A stretch of DNA of 28,478 nucleotides from JAAZBI01 sp964461005. Its GTDB lineage: Bacteria; Bacillota_I; Bacilli_A; RF39; UBA660. The notes beneath the pieces were generated by a model. The model was given only the letters and a program-made list of their open reading frames with translations, did no database searches and had not been told where the DNA came from. Made by a program: the position numbers and the translations under genes. Location of the stretch: positions 1 to 28,478 of the forward strand of contig CAYWQQ010000006.1 of assembly GCA_964461005.1 (NCBI GenBank), in the 5' to 3' direction. This document shows positions 14,860 to 22,887 of this stretch, one piece after another (within the stretch, counting starts at the first letter, position 1; every line of letters begins with the position of its first letter).

Positions 14860-14868
14860 ATTATAGCA
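14860..14868 (-). promoter_or_regulatory. extended -10 promoter of recX
   Basis: TGCTATAAT on the minus strand (hexamer 14860-14865) lies directly after the rpoZ terminator T tract and 20 bases before the recX ATG. Confidence 0.5.
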
Positions 14869-14869
14869 C

Positions 14870-14904
14870 AAAAAAAGCTTAATACTATTTTACTACTATT
14901 AAGC
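14870..14904 (-). terminator. terminator of rpoZ
   Basis: GCTTAATA pairs with TATTAAGC (14897-14904 with 14877-14884); the loop holds the TAG stop of rpoZ. A run of T on the minus strand (14870-14876) follows. Confidence 0.75.
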
Positions 14905-15079
14905 CTTCAGCTACTTCTTCTAAAGCTTTTCCTAAAGAAGTTGTTGATTTTAAATCTTTATGATTTATTTGAGAATAACCTGTTTTAGTTATTTCTCTTG
15001 ATCTTCTCGATATAATTGTTACCAAAGTAAACTTTGAATCAACAATTGTTAATAATTTGTCTATTGATGGTAATAGCAT
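14885..15079 (-). CDS. rpoZ: RNA polymerase omega subunit
   Basis: Omega binds the beta-prime subunit and helps assemble RNA polymerase. The sequence MLLPSIDKLLTIVDSKFTLVTIISRRSREI is the family's N terminus, followed by HKDLKSTTSLGKALEEVAEGLIVV. The length of 64 is normal. AGGAGAG lies 9 bases before the ATG. In many Firmicutes rpoZ follows gmk and precedes priA; here it follows polA, behind a terminator, with no clear promoter of its own. Confidence 0.9.
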   Translation of the reverse strand: MLLPSIDKLLTIVDSKFTLVTIISRRSREITKTGYSQINHKDLKSTTSLGKALEEVAEGLIVVK

Positions 15080-15116
15080 TTGTTATCACTCTCCTAACTT
15101 AAGGTTAAATCATTTT

Positions 15117-15147
15117 AAAAAAGTCTGCAATCAAAACAGACTTTTTT
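15117..15147 (-). terminator. terminator of polA
   Basis: An 11-bp stem (15117-15127 with 15137-15147, core AGTCTG/CAGACT) with a 9-base loop is flanked by T tracts. It lies 14 bases beyond the polA stop. Confidence 0.8.
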
Positions 15148-15161
15148 TACATAGTTTTACA

Positions 15162-17720
15162 CTATTTAGCATGATACCAATTTTTCCCCACTGCTGTTAC
15201 TGCTTGTAAAGGTACATCTAATTGATAAGTGTTTTCCATAATTTCTTCAACTAATTTTTTTAATTGTTTCTCCTCTTCAGGATAACAATCAAAGACTAAT
15301 TCATCATGAACTTGTAATAGCATTTTACTTTTCATTTTTCTGGCTTTTAATTCATTATATATTTCAATCATAGCTTTCTTTATTATATCGGCACTAGTGC
15401 CTTGAATTGGAGTATTTAATGCTATTCTCTCTCCTTGCTGCCTAATAATATAATTCTTATTATTCAATTCTTCAATAATGCGTTTACGATTAAATAATGT
15501 TTTTACATAACCATCAGCATAAGCATCTTTGATTAATTTATCCATATATATTTTAACACCAGGAAAGGTTTCAAAATATCTACTAATAAACTTTTTAGCA
15601 TCACTAAAATCTATATCTAAATCTTCAGATAATCCAAAACTACTAATGCCATATAATATTCCAAAATTAACTGCCTTAGCTTTTCGACGCATAGCACTAG
15701 TAACTTCATCCTTTTTAATGTCAAAAATCTTCATTGCAGTTTGTGCATGTATGTCTTCATTATCTTGATAAGCTTTGATTAAATTTTTATCTTGAGACAT
15801 ATGTGCAAAAACACGAAGTTCAATTTGTGAATAATCTGAACTCAACAATAAGTTGCCTGGTGCAGGTAAAAAAGCTTTTCTGATTAATTTTCCATATTCA
15901 TAACGAATGGGAATGTTTTGCAAATTGGGATCAGAAGAAGATAGTCTTCCTGTTCTAGTTAAAGTTTGATTAAAAATAGTATGAATTTTGCCATCATTTA
16001 AAATATAGTTACTTAGTCCAACTACATAAGTACCCTTGATTTTAGATAACATACGATGTTCTAATAATTTAGGCATGATAGGATGACTATCCATATTTTT
16101 CTTTAAAACATCGCGACCAGTCGATAAGGCTTTACTACCTTTACCTTTATTTATTATCTTTAATTTATTAAATAAAATATCTCCTAATTGTTTTGTCGAA
16201 GAAATGTTAAAAACTTCTCCTGCTAAATTATATATATCCTTTTCTAACAACTCTATTTTTATAGCAATTTCCTCTTGCATTTCAATTAAGAATTTTTTAT
16301 CAACATTAATGCCAGTTTTTTCCATATCTGCTAAAACAATACTTAATGGCATTTCTATTTCTTTAAATAATGAATAACATTCTTCTTTTTGCATTTCTTC
16401 AATAAATTTTTGCCTTGTTTCATAAATGAATTTAGCTTTTAAAACACAACTTTTCTCTAACACATTCTGATCAACATTACCCTTATTTACTATTTCTTCA
16501 TAAAAAGGAATGTTGTATCCTAATTGATTTGCTAAATATGCTATATCATCTTTAATATTATAATTTAATAAATATGCTGCTAAAAAAGTATCAAGTTCTA
16601 TATTATTTAAATTTGTATTTAATACTATCAATGCTTTTTTTAAATCATATGTATATTTGCATACATCTACTAATAAATTGGTTTGTTTTAATAACGATTC
16701 TGTTGATATAAAATAACCGCCCGAGTTATTATATATACCTAGCCCTAGTATTTTACCTAAATGATAATTATTATTATCGACTTCTAAATAGAAAGCTGAA
16801 TCTTCGTTAATTAAAGATAAATTATCTAGCTTTTCATATTCAATATTTGATGATTTTTTTGTTTTATTCTTTTTTATAAAAGAATAAAATTCTAATTCTT
16901 CATACAAATCATATAATTTTTCTTCATTAGGGCCTAAATACTTTAATGATTCAACAGTACCTAAATCGGGTACTTCTTTATAGATAGTCGCTAACTGCTT
17001 GGACATAAAAGCTGATTCTTTACCAGCAACAAGTTTATCTTTTAATTTGCCACTAATTTCTTCAATATTAACATAAATATTTTCTAAGCTTTGATAATCT
17101 TGTAATAGTTTTAAGGCTGTTTTTTCTCCTATTCCTTTAACACCAGGAATATTATCTGAGCTATCACCTTGTAAGCTCTTTAAATCTACTATTTTAATAG
17201 GAGAAATTCCATATTCATTTTCAAATGCTTTTCTATCCATTAAAATAGATTCTTTAGTCTTTAATAATTTAACAAGAACTTTTTCATTAATTAATTGTAA
17301 TAAATCTTTATCACTACTTACAATTAAGCCTTCATAATCATTTGAATTAGTAATCATTTGAGAAAAAGTACCAATAATATCATCAGCTTCATAACCAGTA
17401 ACTTCAAAATACTTAATACCTAAGTAATCTAATAATGTTTTAGCAACACCTATTTGAGATTTTAATTCATCAGGAGTTTCCATTCTTCCTGCTTTATATT
17501 CACTATATGAATCATGACGAAATGTTTTACCTTTATCTAAGGCAACAATCATATATTCTGGTTTTTCTTCATTAATAATTTTATTAATCATATTAATAAA
17601 TCCATATAAAGCATTAGTTGGAAAACCTTTAGAGTTCTTCATCATATTCCCGGAATAGGCGGTTGCATAATAACTTCTAAATAATAAGTTATTTCCATCA
17701 ATTAAGATTACTTTTTTCAT
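15162..17720 (-). CDS. polA: DNA polymerase I
   Basis: PolA fills gaps, removes Okazaki primers and acts in repair. The order is: 5'-3' exonuclease (about 1-290, with LIDGNNLLFRSYYA, FRHDSYSEYKAGR, GYEADDIIGT, SSDKDLLQL and LQGDSSDNIPGVKGIGEKTA), a proofreading-like domain (about 300-450) and polymerase (about 455-852). Polymerase motifs are intact: A DYSQIELR (629-636), B RRKAKAVNFGILYG (678-691, with Phe687 where dideoxynucleotide-discriminating enzymes have Phe) and C QVHDE (803-807). The middle domain lacks the acidic DxE/Dx3D exonuclease residues (it reads YLEVDNN), so proofreading is probably lost, as in B. subtilis PolA. The start follows GGAAGTGATTAA. Confidence 0.97.
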   Translation of the reverse strand: MKKVILIDGNNLLFRSYYATAYSGNMMKNSKGFPTNALYGFINMINKIINEEKPEYMIVALDKGKTFRHDSYSEYKAGRMETPDELKSQIGVAKTLLDYLGIKYFEVTGYEADDIIGTFSQMITNSNDYEGLIVSSDKDLLQLINEKVLVKLLKTKESILMDRKAFENEYGISPIKIVDLKSLQGDSSDNIPGVKGIGEKTALKLLQDYQSLENIYVNIEEISGKLKDKLVAGKESAFMSKQLATIYKEVPDLGTVESLKYLGPNEEKLYDLYEELEFYSFIKKNKTKKSSNIEYEKLDNLSLINEDSAFYLEVDNNNYHLGKILGLGIYNNSGGYFISTESLLKQTNLLVDVCKYTYDLKKALIVLNTNLNNIELDTFLAAYLLNYNIKDDIAYLANQLGYNIPFYEEIVNKGNVDQNVLEKSCVLKAKFIYETRQKFIEEMQKEECYSLFKEIEMPLSIVLADMEKTGINVDKKFLIEMQEEIAIKIELLEKDIYNLAGEVFNISSTKQLGDILFNKLKIINKGKGSKALSTGRDVLKKNMDSHPIMPKLLEHRMLSKIKGTYVVGLSNYILNDGKIHTIFNQTLTRTGRLSSSDPNLQNIPIRYEYGKLIRKAFLPAPGNLLLSSDYSQIELRVFAHMSQDKNLIKAYQDNEDIHAQTAMKIFDIKKDEVTSAMRRKAKAVNFGILYGISSFGLSEDLDIDFSDAKKFISRYFETFPGVKIYMDKLIKDAYADGYVKTLFNRKRIIEELNNKNYIIRQQGERIALNTPIQGTSADIIKKAMIEIYNELKARKMKSKMLLQVHDELVFDCYPEEEKQLKKLVEEIMENTYQLDVPLQAVTAVGKNWYHAK

Positions 17721-17738
17721 TTAATCACTTCCAATTAT

Positions 17739-17747
17739 ATTATATCA
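17739..17747 (-). promoter_or_regulatory. extended -10 promoter of polA
   Basis: TGATATAAT on the minus strand (hexamer 17739-17744) lies 18 bases before the polA ATG. No clear -35 is seen. Confidence 0.45.
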
Positions 17748-17752
17748 AAAAA

Positions 17753-17775
17753 AACAGATATAAGATATATCTGTT
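17753..17775 (-). terminator. terminator after the 118-residue membrane protein gene
   Basis: AACAGATATA/TATATCTGTT (17753-17762 with 17766-17775, loop AGA) is followed on the minus strand by eight T. It overlaps the stop codon of the gene and separates it from polA. Confidence 0.7.
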
Positions 17776-18130
17776 AAAAACCTCCTAATTGTCTTTCAAT
17801 AATTTTTAAATCATATAATTCTTCTAAAGTAATTATTTTTTTATTTAAAGCAACAATTAAAGTGAATTTTTCTTTAGCACTAACAAACATTATTTTACCA
17901 CTTTTTATACAAGGTAAATAATACGAATATTCTCCACTCACTCCTAATATTTCTATTGCTTCAGCACATGCTAATGATCTAGATTCTACTAAATCATATA
18001 TTTTGTATTCTTTATATATTGCTTTAGGTTTAATATCAATATATTCATTATCTTTTTTATAATCAGTATAAATGATGACACCAACAACAATAATAGCAAT
18101 AAGTATCATAAATCCAAATACTTTTTTCAT
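17774..18130 (-). CDS. hypothetical membrane-anchored protein
   Basis: I do not recognise this 118-residue protein. It has a hydrophobic N-terminal anchor or signal (about residues 4-21, FGFMILIAIIVVGVIIY) and a small domain of about 90 residues predicted to lie outside. Two cysteines (in LACAEAI and YLPCIKS) are 23 residues apart and might form a disulfide. The pattern of short strands (YSYYLPC, KIMFVSA, FTLIVALN) and a final helix (LEELYDLKIIERQ) suggests a compact alpha/beta domain. GTAGGTGA precedes the start. It lies between the pilin-like gene and polA, with its own promoter and terminator, so no functional link can be claimed. Confidence 0.6.
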   Translation of the reverse strand: MKKVFGFMILIAIIVVGVIIYTDYKKDNEYIDIKPKAIYKEYKIYDLVESRSLACAEAIEILGVSGEYSYYLPCIKSGKIMFVSAKEKFTLIVALNKKIITLEELYDLKIIERQLGGF

Positions 18131-18157
18131 ATTATCTTCACCTACTTCATTAAATTT

Positions 18158-18166
18158 ATTATATCA
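18158..18166 (-). promoter_or_regulatory. extended -10 promoter of the 118-residue protein gene
   Basis: TGATATAAT on the minus strand (hexamer 18158-18163). The 18 bases 18151-18168 are identical to those at the HD gene promoter (7261-7278). Confidence 0.5.
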
Positions 18167-18203
18167 TATAACCTTTAAATTAAAAAAATATTATTTTATA
18201 ATA

Positions 18204-18237
18204 AAAAAACATCTCAAAAAGAGATGTTAATATTTAA
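18204..18237 (-). terminator. terminator of the pilin-like gene (copy 1 of a duplicated block)
   Basis: AACATCTC/GAGATGTT (18208-18215 with 18221-18228, loop AAAAA) is followed on the minus strand by a T run. The whole 34-base segment, including the TAA stop, is identical to 20269-20302. Confidence 0.75.
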
Positions 18238-20204
18238 TTAACTGTAATAATATGATTACCTGTTATAGTAAATGTCAAAATTGTATAATCTCCATTTGTT
18301 GTTTGAGTAGCCGTTGGAGCATTTATTGACATTGAAGATGTAAGGTATCGAATTATTACAATGCCAGAGCCACCACTCCCACCATAACCATTGCCGCCAT
18401 TCTGCCAGCCGCCACCGCCACCGCCAGAACCAGTATTTGATACCCCATTAGTTGCAGCAGCAATAATTGCAGTACCCTTAGATACACCACCAGAACCACC
18501 ATTAGTTCCTCCAGCACCAGCATTTGATATAGATCCAGTAGCACCAGAATTGTCTAACCAACCACCGCCGCCGCCAGAGCCATAAACAATAGGGGTTCCT
18601 GATATATTAATCTCGCGTCCATTGCCACCGCCACCACCAATCAATGAAGAAGCATTAGTGCCAATTGCAGAAGCACCTCCACCGCCACCACCAACAAAGA
18701 AGTTACCTGATATATAACCTTTTCCTCCATTATAGCCTTGGCCCACTTGTCCTTGACTAATGCTAGTTATAGTACTAGCTCCAGAACCTCCACCAGAACC
18801 ACCATTTGAACCGATATAATTTACTGGCCCTCCAAAGCCTCCACCAAGAGCTTCAATTGAACCAAAATATGATGAATTACCAGAAATACCAGGATTACCA
18901 CCACTACCAATAATAACACTATAAACTTGGTCATTTAAAACAGCCGTAGTAGATACAACACCACCACCGCCTCCACCGCCACCGATGTCATAGCCACCGC
19001 CACCTCCGCCACCAACGACTAATACTTCAACTGTTGGAAGGGTAACGTTTGCAGATCTAAAAAAATCATCAGCGGTGAAAGTATGAACAGTGTAATCACC
19101 ATCAGTAGTTATTGTTCCTCCAAGCATAGGAGTAATTGAATCAGTTCGATATCTTATAATAACTATACCATTACTTCCATTACCACCTAATAAACTGCCA
19201 CATGAACTTCCGCCTCCCCCTCCAGAACCTGTGTTTGGTACAGCATTAGAAGCAGCAGCACACCAGTTAGAACCATTACCTCCAACACTAGAACCTCCAG
19301 CCCCTCCAAGCTTGTTAGTAGTAGCAGCACCTCCGCCTCCCCCAGCATAATATTTAGTTGTGCCTGATATATCAAAAGCTAAACCAGCACCACCAGCACC
19401 ACCATTTGATGATGCTCCTCCTAGACCAACGCTTCCAGCACCACCGCCACCCCCAGCAGGCAATCCTGATCCACCCATATTTCCTTGGTTTAGAGTTCCA
19501 TTCGCAGCGGGATCATTGCCTCGGCCTCCACCTCCAGAACCACCTGTTGCAGCTGAAGTTTCTTGTCCACCTCCGGCTCCTCCACCAATAGCAATTAAAT
19601 TATTTATTGAAGAATTGCCACCATTTGTACCTGAAGTTCCGCCTAATCCAATGGAAATTTCATAAATAGTAGAGGAATCAATATTATAATTATCTTGATA
19701 TATGACACCTCCGGCTCCGCCGCCCCCAGCTTCATAAACATTTGAAGCACCTTTACCGCCACCGCCGCCTCCTGCAACGATTAGAATTTCAGCAGTAGTA
19801 TTAGTTGGAGTATCCCCTATACATACTCCTTCTTCAGTAATTAAGTAAACATTCATGGTTTGGTATGTTCCGCAAGCTTTATATTTATTCCATTTGTTTT
19901 TACCTACAATATAAATATATGGCTTATTTTCAACCATACTTATTGTTAATGATTCATAATTAGTATTAGATATATCATAATTGGATAAAGTAGTTAAATT
20001 GATTGAAGTAGGATCAAATTCTTCATCTTTAGCAGATTCAATCTTTACTTGATCTAAAATCATCTTTGCATCATATTTAAAAGAAGATTTAGTAGTGCCT
20101 TCAATAACATTAGTAACGATAGGAACAGAAATAACTAAAACAATAATTATAACAATAATTACTGCAAGTAATTCTATTAAAGTAAAAGCTTTATTCTTTT
20201 TCAT
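18234..20204 (-). CDS. type IV pseudopilin fused to glycine-rich modules
   Basis: The N terminus is a class III (prepilin) signal: KKNKA then FTLIELLAVIIVII, with Glu at mature position 5 and Ala rather than Gly before the cut. A pilin-like head follows to about residue 135, with cysteines 111 and 128 that may bridge. Beyond it lie two long glycine-rich modules (about 138-352 and 392-619). Each opens with LIVAGGGGGG or VLVVGGGGGGG and closes with GIVIIRY. A linker with TTDGDYTVHTFT stands before the second. The same linker recurs at the C terminus (TTNGDYTILTFT), but the protein stops before a third module. Such glycine-rich domains occur in tail fibres and bacterial surface proteins. A surface-exposed, pilus-associated adhesin is likely (inference). 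GGAGGTCTT precedes the ATG. Assembly genes are not nearby. GC content rises locally owing to Gly codons. Confidence 0.85.
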   Translation of the reverse strand: MKKNKAFTLIELLAVIIVIIIVLVISVPIVTNVIEGTTKSSFKYDAKMILDQVKIESAKDEEFDPTSINLTTLSNYDISNTNYESLTISMVENKPYIYIVGKNKWNKYKACGTYQTMNVYLITEEGVCIGDTPTNTTAEILIVAGGGGGGKGASNVYEAGGGGAGGVIYQDNYNIDSSTIYEISIGLGGTSGTNGGNSSINNLIAIGGGAGGGQETSAATGGSGGGGRGNDPAANGTLNQGNMGGSGLPAGGGGGAGSVGLGGASSNGGAGGAGLAFDISGTTKYYAGGGGGAATTNKLGGAGGSSVGGNGSNWCAAASNAVPNTGSGGGGGSSCGSLLGGNGSNGIVIIRYRTDSITPMLGGTITTDGDYTVHTFTADDFFRSANVTLPTVEVLVVGGGGGGGYDIGGGGGGGGVVSTTAVLNDQVYSVIIGSGGNPGISGNSSYFGSIEALGGGFGGPVNYIGSNGGSGGGSGASTITSISQGQVGQGYNGGKGYISGNFFVGGGGGGASAIGTNASSLIGGGGGNGREINISGTPIVYGSGGGGGWLDNSGATGSISNAGAGGTNGGSGGVSKGTAIIAAATNGVSNTGSGGGGGGWQNGGNGYGGSGGSGIVIIRYLTSSMSINAPTATQTTNGDYTILTFTITGNHIITVN

Positions 20205-20268
20205 AAGACCTCCAAAATAGTATATCTATCTTAATTAAATCTTATCATTTTTAACAAAAGTATTCAAT

Positions 20269-20302
20269 AAAAAACATCTCAAAAAGAGATGTTAATATTT
20301 AA
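20269..20302 (-). terminator. terminator of the DUF2207 gene (copy 2 of a duplicated block)
   Basis: The same 8-bp stem and AAAAA loop as at 18204-18237 (stem 20273-20280 with 20286-20293), with the TAA stop of the DUF2207 gene in the identical segment. The T run on the minus strand follows. Confidence 0.75.
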
Positions 20303-22227
20303 AATCTGCCGCCTCCGCCGCCTCCGAAACCGCCTCCGCCGCCAAAACCACCACTAGAGAAGCCTCCGCCGCTTCCTCCACCAGATGAAACACGTGATGC
20401 TGCTATTTTTCCTAGAGATTCAGTTCTAACACTAGAAATTGTTGAAGATAAGCTAGATGTAAATACAGAATTAATATACATATTACTTATTAAAACATTA
20501 CTAAATTCAGGATTCACTTCACTTAATTGACTAATCTTAACTTTCATACTTTGGCTAACTTTGTCAGCTATTCCAAAAACAGTTGCATACACTAAATATA
20601 AATCCCACAAAACTATTTCTGGTAATTCTTTTTCATCAAATCTACCAAAATCTAATAAGAACTTCTTAAAGGCTTTCCATTGCGCATAATGCTCAACACC
20701 TTTTTCTGTCTTTTTAATTGCTGTCCAAACATATATACCTAAAACGAATGCAGAAACAACAGCTATTGCTAAGAAAAATATATTATCTAAATTTATTACT
20801 AATGATGGTATTGAAAACATAACTATTAATGCATAAATAGATATTAAAATTTTATACCAATATTTTATTATATAAAATTCTTGAGCCTTACCATTTTTAG
20901 TAATCATTTTTTCCCATATTCTATAATTTTTTGCAAACTCTTCAGCTGTATCTAATTTTTTTGAGGCTTTTTTTATTTTTTCCATTGAAACAACATTATT
21001 CTCTGAAAAATCACGTTCAAACCATTCATAAATATTTAATTCTTCTGGAGTTAATTTAACTTTGTTTTCAGAATTTAAATGTAAAAGATAATCTTTTTTA
21101 TCAGCAATCATTTTTTCCTCTAAAACAAATGCTTTTTTATAAATAATATTTAATATAGAACCAGATAAAGCATTAGTTGTAATCCTTCTTTTAAATAAAT
21201 ACTCAACTATTTCTGGACTATATTCCGAATTTATTTCACGATAATATTCCAAATTAAATTTCGCTTTAGTTTCACGATCAAATATAATATATACAACAAT
21301 AAATAATCCGGCATTTAGTATACAAATAATAATTAAAATTAAATTACTTTTAGCCGCTTCTTTTTGAGCCGCTTCCCTTATTCTATTTGCATCATCAGCT
21401 AATCTCGTTTCAAGAGTAATAATTTTATCCGCTACAATTGTGTTACTCTTCTTTGTAGCATTTGGTACTAAACTTTTATCAAACAACACTCTAACATCAA
21501 CATAATTACCTGGTAAATAATCTGATAATTTAGCTATAACATGATCACCATAAGGATTAATTTCACCACTTAATTGACCATGAGCCCAAGTCTTTAAATA
21601 TTTAGAATCATTTGGTAATGATAATTTTATAATTACTTCGCCTACTGATTCTTTAAATCCTTTTTCAATAAAAGGCCAATATATTTCTGCATAATCTTCA
21701 TGTACAATTACAGCATCATATAATGTATATTCAAGATAAAATTCATTCTGTGTATTGTTAAAAATTTTAAATGTTTCAATGAATGGATTGTATAGATTAG
21801 TAGTCTGAGTATATACACCATATTGTCCTGAATAAGCAGTATCAACTTTAACAAATTCTTTATTTAATGTATATGTATATTTTCCATTTTCATTATTTAA
21901 AATGGCATCAGCAACTTTTATATCACCAATTCTTGTAGCATTATACAAACTATTAGATCCATCAAAAATATCTAATGATCCATTAAATTTTGCAAAAGAA
22001 TTACTACCATATTGTTTGATAAATTCCATTCCATTGTATTCCCCTTTTAGAGAAATAAATTCTTTTACTTTCATGTGCCCTTCTGATGTTACTTGTGCAT
22101 CTATTAAATAAACTTCAGATATATTGCTTTTTAAAGTGGAACTTATCATTGGCATTAAAGAAGGCCACGAAACATAAAAAATAAACATACATAACATTAA
22201 TGCTGTGCGAATTATTCTTCTAACCAT
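20299..22227 (-). CDS. DUF2207 membrane protein with glycine-rich tail
   Basis: This 642-residue protein has the DUF2207 plan: an N-terminal signal or anchor (about 5-28), an outside beta-rich domain (about 35-270), a transmembrane helix (about 294-316), a cytoplasmic region (about 320-450), two close transmembrane helices (about 458-478 and 483-503), a further cytoplasmic segment and a glycine-rich C terminus (from about 615, GGGSGGGFSSGGFGGGG). Matching features include YWPFIEKGF, the LPGNYVDVRVLFDKSL region and YAQWKAFKKFLLDFGRFDEKELPEIVLWDLYLVYATVFGIADKV. The molecular function of the family is unknown. It often follows lemA, as here. A hairpin between the two genes may reduce read-through. 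AAGGAGAG precedes the ATG. Confidence 0.9.
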   Translation of the reverse strand: MVRRIIRTALMLCMFIFYVSWPSLMPMISSTLKSNISEVYLIDAQVTSEGHMKVKEFISLKGEYNGMEFIKQYGSNSFAKFNGSLDIFDGSNSLYNATRIGDIKVADAILNNENGKYTYTLNKEFVKVDTAYSGQYGVYTQTTNLYNPFIETFKIFNNTQNEFYLEYTLYDAVIVHEDYAEIYWPFIEKGFKESVGEVIIKLSLPNDSKYLKTWAHGQLSGEINPYGDHVIAKLSDYLPGNYVDVRVLFDKSLVPNATKKSNTIVADKIITLETRLADDANRIREAAQKEAAKSNLILIIICILNAGLFIVVYIIFDRETKAKFNLEYYREINSEYSPEIVEYLFKRRITTNALSGSILNIIYKKAFVLEEKMIADKKDYLLHLNSENKVKLTPEELNIYEWFERDFSENNVVSMEKIKKASKKLDTAEEFAKNYRIWEKMITKNGKAQEFYIIKYWYKILISIYALIVMFSIPSLVINLDNIFFLAIAVVSAFVLGIYVWTAIKKTEKGVEHYAQWKAFKKFLLDFGRFDEKELPEIVLWDLYLVYATVFGIADKVSQSMKVKISQLSEVNPEFSNVLISNMYINSVFTSSLSSTISSVRTESLGKIAASRVSSGGGSGGGFSSGGFGGGGGFGGGGGGRF

Positions 22228-22241
22228 TTATATCTCTCCTT

Positions 22242-22267
22242 AAAAAAACTTGAGAAACTCAAGTTTT
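22242..22267 (-). terminator. hairpin terminator/attenuator between lemA and the DUF2207 gene
   Basis: AAAACTTGAG/CTCAAGTTTT (22245-22254 with 22258-22267, loop of 3) overlaps the lemA stop and runs into seven T on the minus strand, directly before the AAGGAGAG of the next gene. Confidence 0.65.
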
Positions 22268-22832
22268 ATTGAAATGAAACTTTTTGAACTTCTCTTTCAC
22301 TATCACTAGCTTCGAAGAAAGGTTTTGGAACAAAATTGAACATTCCAGCTACAATGTTTGAAGGGAACATTTCTCTCTTGTTTTTATAAGTTAAAACTGC
22401 ATCATTATAAAATTGACGTGCATAGGCAATTTTTTCTTCAATATCTTTCAAATCAATTTGCATTTGTTTAAAATTTTCATTAGCTTTTAATTCTGGATAA
22501 GCTTCTGCTAAGGCAAATAACTTCCCTAATGCTTGAGTTAATTCTCCAGAAGCTTTGATTTCACCTTCAGCTGTTCCAGCTGCTGTAAAGCTATTACGAG
22601 CCTTAATAACATTTTCAAATGTTTCTGTCTCATGTTTAGCATATCCTTTTACTGTTTCAACAAGATTTGGTATTAAATCAAATCTTTTCTTTAATTGTAC
22701 ATCGATTTGTGCCCATTGATCTTCAACACGATTTCTTAATTTTGTTAAACCATTAAATTCTTTTATCAAGAATGAAATAGTTAAAAATATAATTGCTCCT
22801 ATAACTATTAAAATAATATAAATTGGTTCCAT
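22266..22832 (-). CDS. LemA family protein
   Basis: LemA proteins are membrane-anchored, helical-bundle proteins of unclear function. The N terminus is one transmembrane helix (about 3-25). The family signature follows: FNGLTKLRNRVEDQWAQIDVQLKKRFDLIPNLVETVKGYAKHE. Further matches are VIKARNSFTAAGT, LGKLFALAEAYPELKANENF and IAYARQFYNDAVLTYKNKREMFPSNIVAGMFNFVPKPFFEA. The 188-residue length is normal. AAGGAGG precedes the ATG. A minus-strand TATAAT at 22859-22864 with a weak -35 could serve as its promoter. It stands before the DUF2207 gene, a common pairing. Confidence 0.95.
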   Translation of the reverse strand: MEPIYIILIVIGAIIFLTISFLIKEFNGLTKLRNRVEDQWAQIDVQLKKRFDLIPNLVETVKGYAKHETETFENVIKARNSFTAAGTAEGEIKASGELTQALGKLFALAEAYPELKANENFKQMQIDLKDIEEKIAYARQFYNDAVLTYKNKREMFPSNIVAGMFNFVPKPFFEASDSEREVQKVSFQ

Positions 22833-22887
22833 TTTTTCCTCCTTATTTTTATAAAATTATTATAACTCGTAGCATTAAAAAATACAA

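Noticed and set aside
14803..15768. Plus-strand open frames over recX/rpoZ and polA
   Set aside because: Shadows of the minus-strand genes; low-complexity leucine-rich or composition-driven translations with no ribosome binding site.
18356..19375. Possible CRISPR or tandem DNA repeat in the glycine-rich region
   Set aside because: The repeats are irregular runs of glycine codons in one long frame; there are no equal-length repeats with unique spacers.
19358..19665. Plus-strand proline-rich and histidine-rich open frames opposite the glycine-rich gene
   Set aside because: They are the antisense of Gly-codon runs (GGN read as CCN or CAN), have no ribosome binding site and resemble no protein.
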